From Enterocloster bolteae (GTDB lineage Bacteria > Bacillota > Clostridia > Lachnospirales > Lachnospiraceae): a stretch of DNA of 37,478 bases. Each line of letters opens with the position of its first letter. Within the stretch, counting starts at the first letter, position 1. The notes under the pieces are model-generated. The model did no database searches. It saw only the letters and a program-made list of their open reading frames with translations, and was not told the DNA's origin. The position numbers and the translations under genes are program-made. Location of the stretch: NCBI GenBank assembly GCA_021772025.1, contig JAETNT010000037.1:1-37478 (forward strand), given 5' to 3'. Positions 1-5,821 of this stretch are shown piece after piece.

Positions 1-2
1 AA

Positions 3-107
3 ATCGTTGTCCATGAAACCATAGACAGCGACAAAACAAGACACATTTCTATCGAAATTCATTTTAATCTCAAACCCATACCGGAAGTGGAGCAGGTCAC
101 AGGCTGA
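3..107 (+). CDS. C-terminal end of a probable large serine recombinase (partial)
   Basis: The frame is open from the window edge and ends with TGA at 105-107, giving 34 residues that begin IVVHETIDSDKTRH and continue with IEIHFNL. Serine site-specific recombinases of Firmicute mobile elements often end in this way (IVVHE.. then an IxIxY/FNF-like strand), so I read this as the tail of such an integrase. Its catalytic domain lies left of the window and cannot be checked. The stop is only about 95 bp from a broken maff2 gene, which fits a recombinase gene at the extreme end of an inserted mobilizable element. The assignment is by tail resemblance only. Confidence 0.5.
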   Translation: MVVHETIDSDKTRHISIEIHFNLKPIPEVEQVTG

Positions 108-111
108 CCGC

Positions 112-134
112 TCCCCCGCTCCGGGGGGATTCTT
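112..134 (+). terminator. GC-rich hairpin after the recombinase
   Basis: TCCCCC (112-117) pairs with GGGGGA (124-129) around a 6-nt loop, followed by a short TTCTT. It lies directly after the recombinase stop, so it probably ends that transcript. The T-tract is weak. Confidence 0.5.
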
Positions 135-198
135 AAAAACTCCATATATATTTCTTGACGTGCCGCCGCCCGCCAGAAAGCTGTATTGTTCCTACTAA

Positions 199-288
199 TT
201 GGGGATAACACAGCTTATGGCCGGCGGCGGGATTATGCTGATGGGGCTTAAGGTAGTTCCGCTGCTTTCCAGTTTGATTTCACTCTAA
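199..288 (+). pseudogene. maff2 3' remnant (Maff2 family membrane protein, decapitated)
   Basis: The frame read from 199 gives LGITQLMAGGGIMLMGLKVV, then PLLSSLISL and TAA at 286-288. This is the C-terminal half of Maff2, a small two-helix membrane protein encoded just before virB6 in these ICEs; its hallmark is GI.QLMAGGGI..G..LVPLL. The family is about 70 residues, so more than half is missing. Upstream of about position 200 the reading is stopped (TAA 196-198) and the DNA no longer resembles maff2. The break coincides with the recombinase-bearing DNA to the left, so this is most simply an attachment-site junction inside maff2. Confidence 0.75.
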
Positions 289-307
289 TTGATATGGAGG
301 ATGGCTT

Positions 308-1177
308 ATGCAGAGTATCATAGAGGCTATTGAAAAGTGGCTGAAAGAGTTCCTCATAGAAGCCATCACTGGCAATCTAACTACGATGTTTGACGATGTA
401 AACAGCAAGGTCGCTACCATTGCAATGGAAGTGGGTAAAACGCCAGAGTCTTGGAATACTGACATTTTTTCTATTATTCTTGCACTTTCAAGGGACGTAG
501 TTGTACCTATAGCAGGGCTTGTAATAGCCGCTGTGCTGACTTATGAGTTGATTTCCATAGTAATTGAAAAGAACAATATGCATGATATAGATACCTTTAT
601 GTTTTTTAAGTGGACATTTAAGTCAGCGGCGGCAGCTATCATTGTCAATCATACCTTTGATTTCATCATTGCCATATTTGAGGTGGCACAGACCATGGTT
701 CAACAGAGTGCCGGCGTTATTGACACCAACGCCAGTATTGATATTTCAACTGCAATCGCAGATATTACCACCCAGCTTGAAACTACGGGATTGGGTGAGC
801 TGTTTGCACTTATGTTGGAAACCTGGGTGGTGTCCTTTGCTATGAAAGCCATGGGACTTGTGATTACCGTTATCTTGTATGGCCGTATGATTGAGATTTA
901 TACCTATGCCAGTGTCGGCCCATTACCATTTGCCACATTTATGAATAAAGAATGGGGCAATATTGGCACGAATTACGTGAGGGGGCTTGCCGCCCTTGGT
1001 TTGCAGGGATTTCTGATTATGATTTGTGTCGGGATTTATGCCATATTGGTTAATTCTCTGTCTCTAGGAGGAGATTTGCATGTTTCGCTATGGAGCTGTG
1101 CTGCCTATACAGTGTTACTGTGTTTTGGACTGTTTAAGACCGGAGCCGTAGCGAAGAGTATTTTAAATGCTCATTAA
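308..1177 (+). CDS. VirB6/TrbL-like conjugal transfer membrane protein (CD1112 family)
   Basis: This 289-residue polytopic membrane protein starts with an amphipathic segment (MQSIIEAIEKWLKEF). Hydrophobic helices follow at about residues 55-80, 95-120, 165-195, 215-250 and 260-280, including the stretch GLQGFLIMICVGIYAILV. This layout matches the VirB6/TrbL component of Gram-positive type IV secretion systems, which forms part of the inner mating channel. A GGAGG at 296-300 precedes the ATG at a good distance. The gene is followed after 23 bp by prgI and then virB4, the usual order in Tn1549/CTn-type elements. No defects are seen. Confidence 0.85.
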   Translation: MQSIIEAIEKWLKEFLIEAITGNLTTMFDDVNSKVATIAMEVGKTPESWNTDIFSIILALSRDVVVPIAGLVIAAVLTYELISIVIEKNNMHDIDTFMFFKWTFKSAAAAIIVNHTFDFIIAIFEVAQTMVQQSAGVIDTNASIDISTAIADITTQLETTGLGELFALMLETWVVSFAMKAMGLVITVILYGRMIEIYTYASVGPLPFATFMNKEWGNIGTNYVRGLAALGLQGFLIMICVGIYAILVNSLSLGGDLHVSLWSCAAYTVLLCFGLFKTGAVAKSILNAH

Positions 1178-1200
1178 GCAGAACGAAAGGGGGATTTGAA

Positions 1201-1692
1201 GTGGCTTTTGTAACGATTACCAAAGACTTAACCGAAGTGAAGGAAAAGATGGCTTTCGGACTGACAAAGCGGCAGATTATATGTTTTTCTTTTGGTGGCA
1301 TCATAAGCGTGGGAGTGTATTTCTTATCTCGAAATATGTTGGGAAATGATCTGGCCATGCTTCTTTTAATCGCGCTGGCAGCACCTTTTATGCTGTTTGG
1401 AATGTATGAGAAGAATGGACAGCCCTTGGAGAAAATCTTGAAACATATTATTCGTGTTCGGCTGCTGACACCGGCAGTCCGGCCATACCAAACAAACAAC
1501 TGCTTTGCCAATCTGGAACGGCAGGCGCATTTTGAAAAGGAGGTTGAAAAATTTGTTTCCATTCCGAAAAATACCATCAGTGAGGAAAGCTGTAGGTTGG
1601 GAGCATTTAGTTATACGACCAGATACCAGGCTGACACTTGCCGACAAAAAAAGAGTAGAAAAGGCAATCCGGAAGGCAAAAAAAGAAGGTAA
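1201..1692 (+). CDS. PrgI family conjugation protein
   Basis: The start is GTG at 1201 after AAGGGGG. The first 110 residues have the family pattern: MAFVTITKDLTEVKEKMAFG, then LTKRQIICF, two closely spaced membrane helices, MYEKNGQPLEKIL and RPYQTNN. PrgI proteins are small two-helix membrane proteins of the Gram-positive mating channel, encoded immediately before virB4. The last 45 or so residues are basic, not clearly conserved, and overlap the upstream end of the virB4 open frame in another frame. Either this tail or the virB4 extension is probably not functionally important. Confidence 0.85.
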   Translation: MAFVTITKDLTEVKEKMAFGLTKRQIICFSFGGIISVGVYFLSRNMLGNDLAMLLLIALAAPFMLFGMYEKNGQPLEKILKHIIRVRLLTPAVRPYQTNNCFANLERQAHFEKEVEKFVSIPKNTISEESCRLGAFSYTTRYQADTCRQKKSRKGNPEGKKRR

Positions 1693-3985
1693 GATTGCCA
1701 AGACTGCCCAACAGACCATTCCTTATGAGGAAATGTACCAGGATGGTATCTGTCAAATTACGAACCGGCTTTACAGCAAAAGCGTGGTGTGCGAGGATAT
1801 CAATTATGCGGAAGCGTCAGATGATGAGAAGGCGGTACTATTTGAACTTTACTGTAAGCTGATCAATTATTTCGGCCCGTCCGTAGGATTTGAGCTTTCC
1901 GTGGTCTGTTATCCGGCAGATTTGGAGGAATACCGCAGGATTCTTTCATCAAAGCCGCAAGGCGACAGCTTTGATGAAATTCGTATGGAATACAGTGATA
2001 TGTTGGTCAGCCAGGTTTCCAAAAGCAGGTATGAACGATGTATCTGCATAACTTACACCATTGAAGCGGATAATATCAGGCTGGCCCGTTCCCGCTTAGA
2101 GCAGATTGACAGTGATGTGGTGGGACATTTCCACGCTCTCATGGTATCCGCCAGACCGATGGACGGCTATGAGCGGCTTTCATTGATTCATCGCTGCCTG
2201 CATTTGGAGGAGAATCGGAAGTTCCGGTTTAACTGGGATTCCCTTGTAAATACCGGACTCTCCAGCAAAGATTATATTGCGCCAAGTTCCTTTTATTTTA
2301 AGGATGGGCGGTATTTCCGCAGTGGAGCATCTTTTGGCGCGGTTTCTTTTTTGAATATTCGGGCTACCAAAATCTATGATTCTCTGCTCAACGGCATTTT
2401 GAACCTGGAAGGCAGTAAGATTGTAAGTATTCACGCCAAAGCCCTTGATCAGAACGCTGCTTTAAAAATGATTAAGCGGAAACTAAGCGATTTGGATAAG
2501 GCAAAAATTGACGAACAGAAGCGGGCTGTCCGCTCCGGATTTGATATGGATATTCTGCCTCCTGATCTTGTAACGTTTGAAAAGGAAGCCCAGAAACTTT
2601 TGGAGGACTTGCAAAACAACGATGAAAAGATGTTTATGGTTACGATTCTTATTGCTCATGCATCGTCCAACAGGCAGAAGCTAGAAAACCTGATCTATTC
2701 CACAACCGGATTTGTCAATTCTCAGAGCTGTGACCTGATCCGTTTGGATTATCAACAGGAACAAGGCTTTATGTCGGCGCTTCCTCTTGGTATCAACCAG
2801 GTGGAAATACAACGTGGGCTTACTACCAGCGGAACGGCGATTTTTTTGCCGTTCCGGGCCTGCGAAGTGTTTCAGCCTCAAGGGGTTTACTATGGTTTAA
2901 ATGCCCTTAGTAAGAACATGATCATGGCGGATCGCAAACAGCTTAAAAATCCAAACGGAGTGGTGTTAGGAACTTCTGGCTCCGGAAAATCCTTTAGCTG
3001 CAAGCGCGAGGCGACAGATGTATACATCCATACCAATGATGATCTGCTATTTCTCGACCCGGAGCATGAATATATTTCCCTTTGCCAGCAACTTGGCGGT
3101 CAGATTATCCAGTTATCTCCAGACAGCGGGGATTATATTAATCCTCTGGATATTGACCTGGAAACAAATGCCGGAGAAAATCCCTTGCTTATCAAGGCGG
3201 ATTTTATCATGTCTTTCTGTGAATTAATTCTAGCCGCTTCCCAGAGAGGGCTAAAACCTATTGAAAAATCCGTAATTGACCGTTGCATCCCTCCGATTTA
3301 CCGCAGTTATCTGAAAAATCCCATACCGGAGAATATGCCCGTTTTAGGGGACTTATATGAGTGTTTACGGTCACAGCAGGTAGAACAGGCACAGGAACTC
3401 GCCACGGCTCTGGAATTGTATGTATCGGGTTCCTTGTCCTACTTAAATCACAAAACCAATGTGAATATCAATAACCGGGTGGTCTGCTATGACATTAGCG
3501 CCCTGGGGCAGAATCTAAAAAAGCCAGGTATGCTGACAGTACAGAATCATATCTGGCAAAGAACCAATCTGAACCGCTATGCCGGAAAAACCACAAGAAT
3601 TTATTTAGATGAGTTTCACTTGCTCTTAAAGGAGCCGCAGACAGCAGCTTTTACTGCTTCCATGTATAAACGGTTCCGAAAGTATTCCGGAATACCGACT
3701 GCTTTGACACAGAACGTTAAGGATCTGTTAGATAGCCCGGAGATTGAAAATATCCTGGAAAACAGCGATTTTATCCTGATGTTGAACCAGGCAGCCACTG
3801 ACCGGAATATCCTGGCGCAGCGTCTAGGTATTTCACCAGAGGAGTTAAAGCATATTACCAACAGTGGGGTCGGTGAAGGATTACTTTTCTTTGGAGATAA
3901 GATTATTCCTTTTATTGATAGATTCCCGACTAACACAAAGCTGTATCAGGTTATGACTACCAAGCCGTCGGACTTGGCGGTGTAG
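1505..3985 (+). CDS. virB4: VirB4-type conjugation ATPase
   Basis: This is the cytoplasmic ATPase that powers the type IV mating apparatus. Counting from the ATG at 1505 it has 826 residues. Recognisable family text begins at about residue 48 (ADKKRVEKAIRKAKKEGK, TAQQTIPYEEMY). A Walker A motif GTSGSGKS lies near residue 489, FLDPEHEY follows, Walker B TRIYLDEFHLLL lies near 697, and GIPTALTQNVKDLL is the sensor-like segment. The true start is unclear: 1505 is the only upstream ATG in frame, has no good ribosome site and overlaps prgI by 188 bp. A non-ATG start nearer 1580-1640 is possible. Just after the stop is AGGGAGGTCTGACC, which looks like the original ribosome site of the next transfer gene, now cut off by the insertion at 4000. 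Confidence 0.9.
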   Translation: MPIWNGRRILKRRLKNLFPFRKIPSVRKAVGWEHLVIRPDTRLTLADKKRVEKAIRKAKKEGKIAKTAQQTIPYEEMYQDGICQITNRLYSKSVVCEDINYAEASDDEKAVLFELYCKLINYFGPSVGFELSVVCYPADLEEYRRILSSKPQGDSFDEIRMEYSDMLVSQVSKSRYERCICITYTIEADNIRLARSRLEQIDSDVVGHFHALMVSARPMDGYERLSLIHRCLHLEENRKFRFNWDSLVNTGLSSKDYIAPSSFYFKDGRYFRSGASFGAVSFLNIRATKIYDSLLNGILNLEGSKIVSIHAKALDQNAALKMIKRKLSDLDKAKIDEQKRAVRSGFDMDILPPDLVTFEKEAQKLLEDLQNNDEKMFMVTILIAHASSNRQKLENLIYSTTGFVNSQSCDLIRLDYQQEQGFMSALPLGINQVEIQRGLTTSGTAIFLPFRACEVFQPQGVYYGLNALSKNMIMADRKQLKNPNGVVLGTSGSGKSFSCKREATDVYIHTNDDLLFLDPEHEYISLCQQLGGQIIQLSPDSGDYINPLDIDLETNAGENPLLIKADFIMSFCELILAASQRGLKPIEKSVIDRCIPPIYRSYLKNPIPENMPVLGDLYECLRSQQVEQAQELATALELYVSGSLSYLNHKTNVNINNRVVCYDISALGQNLKKPGMLTVQNHIWQRTNLNRYAGKTTRIYLDEFHLLLKEPQTAAFTASMYKRFRKYSGIPTALTQNVKDLLDSPEIENILENSDFILMLNQAATDRNILAQRLGISPEELKHITNSGVGEGLLFFGDKIIPFIDRFPTNTKLYQVMTTKPSDLAV

Positions 3986-3994
3986 GGAGGTCTG

Positions 3995-3999
3995 ACCAT
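3995..3999. repeat. Left 5-bp target-site duplication (ACCAT)
   Basis: ACCAT abuts the TGTT left end of the insertion. The same five bases abut the right end at 5839-5843. Joining 3999 to 5844 rebuilds a ribosome site, a 7-nt spacer and an ATG for the hydrolase gene. Confidence 0.8.
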
Positions 4000-4005
4000 T
4001 GTTGA

Positions 4006-4139
4006 CTTACAATAAATAGCTATACTTTGACAATAGAAACCTATAATTTACAATGAATATCTATAATAGCGGTTATGGTATGAATTTTACAATAATCATT
4101 TATACTGGCGTACAGGTATTTACAATAAAAAGTCATACT
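4006..4139 (+). repeat. Left-end array of five 21-bp iterons
   Basis: There are five direct copies of YTkACAAT-n7-YATAMT, at 4006-4026, 4027-4047, 4047-4067, 4086-4106 and 4119-4139. The first three are packed end to end. The last two are spaced by about 39 and 33 bp. Inverted copies occur at 4254-4274, 5779-5799 and 5812-5832. The arrangement (packed sites at one end, spaced sites at the other) resembles TnsB-type transposase binding arrays. The hexamers resemble -35 and -10 boxes, but the gap is only 9 bp, which does not fit a sigma-70 promoter. Confidence 0.7.
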
Positions 4140-4296
4140 GGTGCAAAGCTGTTGAATGAATTAGTTGTAAGTGCGGTTTTTAATGTCGGTTGAGGTATTG
4201 CTGTTGTGTGAAATATTTTATGCGATGGTATTTTTATTGGGAATTCCAATGTTTGTATAACTATTTATTGTCAAAATGGAGAAAGGCGTATGACTA
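4138..4296 (+). repeat. 159-bp imperfect direct repeat, copy R1
   Basis: This stretch is repeated at 5662-5821 with roughly 80% identity over its whole length. It holds the end of an open frame (..LVVSAVFNVG-stop), a short hydrophobic frame, an inverted iteron at 4254-4274, and a GGAGAAAGG site with ATG at 4290. That ATG reads in frame into the DUF4062-like gene. R1 may be an older right end left inside the element. Confidence 0.7.
4183..4260 (+). CDS. Possible 25-residue hydrophobic peptide in R1
   Basis: The ATG at 4183 overlaps the TGA of the preceding short frame, and the peptide begins MSVEVLLLCEIFYAMVFLLG. A related frame of 30 residues is kept in copy R2 (5707-5799, MLDEVLLL..). Both look like a single membrane helix. 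No clear ribosome site is present, and repeat conservation at DNA level could explain the shared frame, so coding is uncertain. Confidence 0.2.
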   Translation: MSVEVLLLCEIFYAMVFLLGIPMFV

Positions 4297-4397
4297 AACA
4301 ACTACAAGAGAGAAAAATCAATAGCATTATTGTAATCTCGGACTGGAAAATACAATATCTGTCTGCTACAATAAAAAGCAGAAAGGGGGCTTGTATT

Positions 4398-5459
4398 ATG
4401 TTTCAGAAAACGCCAGTATGCAGACTGATGATTTCCTGTCCTTCAGATGTGAAAACAGAAATAGAGATAATAAACAAGGTAGTGGATAATATAAATGATT
4501 CCATTGGTATGTCAATGGATATATTTGTTAAGACACTTCATTGGTCTAGGAATGTGATGCCAGAGGCAGGAGATTTCCCACAAAGCATTATCAATAAACA
4601 GATACTTGATAAATCAGATGCCATAATAGCTATCTTTGGAAATAAAATCGGAAGTCCGACGCAGCATTATGAATCGGGAACGGTAGAAGAAATTGAAGAG
4701 ATGATAAAAAAGGGAAAGCAGGTATTTGTATTCTTTTCTGATAAGCCTATCCGCAGAAGTGAGAGAAATGAGAAAGAGGAAAAGAAAGTAGAGACTTTTA
4801 AGAGAAAATATAGAAATCGGGGAGTTTATGTGGAATATGGCTCTGATGAAGAATTTAGTGAGATAATTACAAGGAATCTTACAAGATATCTTACGGCAGA
4901 GCTGGCTAACGAAGCGAACCGTATTGATGAGTATACCAGATTTGACAATTCTATCATGTCTAAAGAGGAAGTCGATTTGCTTTACGATTACACTCAATTT
5001 TGTGAGATAAAATCGGTTACTTCCTATTCCGATCCTAATATTGTGAAGATTGCTACTCATAAGGACTGCTTTGATATGGAAATTAACCTTTGCAATGTTG
5101 AAAAGACGGAGAAACAGGAATTTGCAATGGCTTTGTTAGAATATGCTCCATGCGATAATTGGTCAGGTTTTTTTGATGCTGGATATTTCTTGGAGTTTGA
5201 TGCAGTCAGTGGGGGAAATATTAAGGCTTTTCAACTGGAAATAAAAGACGATATTCGTAACAAGATTATTGATAAGACGATGACAGTAAGCGAAAAGGGC
5301 GAACATTTCCAGATATGGTTACCGTCAACAAGCAGAGATTTGTCTTCGTGGAGAAAAATATCACAGGTATGCTTTACTGTATTTTTTAATGCAGCTTATG
5401 TTAGTGGGGAAAAAGGTATATTAACCATCGAAAATCTAAAAATGATACCAAAGAAATAA
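4398..5459 (+). CDS. DUF4062/TIR-like protein with a C-terminal beta-sandwich-like region (defence candidate)
   Basis: I chose the ATG at 4398 (353 residues) because AGAAAGGGGG lies just upstream. An in-frame ATG at 4290 with its own ribosome site would add 36 poorly conserved residues. Residues 1-115 look like a Rossmann-type DUF4062/TIR-like domain: CRLMISCPSDVKTEIEIIN, then LHWSRNVMPEAGDFPQ and SIINKQILDKSDAIIAIFG, then KIGSPT..YESGTVEEIE and KQVFVFFS. Such domains are common at the N-terminus of bacterial and eukaryotic immune NTPases. Here no NTPase follows. The C-terminal 150 residues, ending SQVCFTVFF..GILTIENLKM, resemble a galactose-binding or CBM-like jelly roll. It is the only cargo gene of the transposon, is AT-rich, and ends at a terminator. 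Its function is not known; a single-gene abortive-infection effector is my inference. Confidence 0.6.
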   Translation: MFQKTPVCRLMISCPSDVKTEIEIINKVVDNINDSIGMSMDIFVKTLHWSRNVMPEAGDFPQSIINKQILDKSDAIIAIFGNKIGSPTQHYESGTVEEIEEMIKKGKQVFVFFSDKPIRRSERNEKEEKKVETFKRKYRNRGVYVEYGSDEEFSEIITRNLTRYLTAELANEANRIDEYTRFDNSIMSKEEVDLLYDYTQFCEIKSVTSYSDPNIVKIATHKDCFDMEINLCNVEKTEKQEFAMALLEYAPCDNWSGFFDAGYFLEFDAVSGGNIKAFQLEIKDDIRNKIIDKTMTVSEKGEHFQIWLPSTSRDLSSWRKISQVCFTVFFNAAYVSGEKGILTIENLKMIPKK

Positions 5460-5475
5460 AGGTAGAATTAGTTAG

Positions 5476-5510
5476 GCACCTAAGCCGTTGTTGGTTTGGG
5501 TGCTACTTTT
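5476..5510 (+). terminator. Terminator of the transposon cargo gene
   Basis: GCACCTAAGCC (5476-5486) pairs with GGTTTGGGTGC (5493-5503), with G-U pairs. The hairpin is followed by TACTTTTGTCCTTTTT and lies 16 bp after the cargo stop codon. Confidence 0.75.
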
Positions 5511-5661
5511 GTCCTTTTTCGGAAAGGGGGATATAAAAAAGATAAGGAAAAGATAAAGAAAAATATATTAGGAACAGTGTCTGATGTTAAATCAAAGGTT
5601 ACACTGGATTGGATCGGACGGAGAACTGCAATGAGATTTATGATGCCTATATGGCAGATTT

Positions 5662-5821
5662 CTGGTGCAGAGCCGTTAAAAGGGTTAGTTGTAAGAATAG
5701 TTTTGAATGTTGGATGAGGTATTGCTGTTGCGTGGAATGATCTATGTGATGGCATTTTTAATTGGTAATTCCAGTATTTGTATAACTATTTATTGTTAAA
5801 ACGGAGAAAGGAGTATGACTT
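5662..5821 (+). repeat. 160-bp imperfect direct repeat, copy R2 (right end of the transposon)
   Basis: This is the partner of R1 at 4138-4296. It keeps the same layout: a frame ending ..LVVRIVLNVG-stop, a small hydrophobic frame, an inverted iteron at 5779-5799, then GGAGAAAGGAG and ATG at 5815. That ATG reads out of the element, through its terminal repeat, in frame into the hydrolase gene. Between the terminator and R2 (5511-5661) I see no convincing gene. Confidence 0.7.
5707..5799 (+). CDS. Possible 30-residue hydrophobic peptide in R2
   Basis: The frame starts MLDEVLLLRGMIYVMAFLIG and ends with TAA at 5797-5799. Its ATG overlaps the stop of the preceding frame, as in R1. It has no clear Shine-Dalgarno site, and coding is speculative. 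Confidence 0.2.
   Translation: MLDEVLLLRGMIYVMAFLIGNSSICITIYC

Noticed and set aside
4006..4139. Five possible sigma-70 promoters (TTkACA and TATAAT/TATACT boxes)
   Set aside because: The boxes are separated by only 9 bp in every copy, and the same motif occurs inverted at the other end of the element, so transposase sites fit better.
4006..4139. Iterons as a plasmid-type replication origin
   Set aside because: No replication initiator gene is near, and the repeats coincide with transposon tips and a target duplication.
5496..5717. 73-residue frame between the cargo gene and the right transposon end
   Set aside because: It starts within the terminator and has no ribosome site. Only its last 18 codons, shared with R1, look conserved, so I describe these under the repeat.
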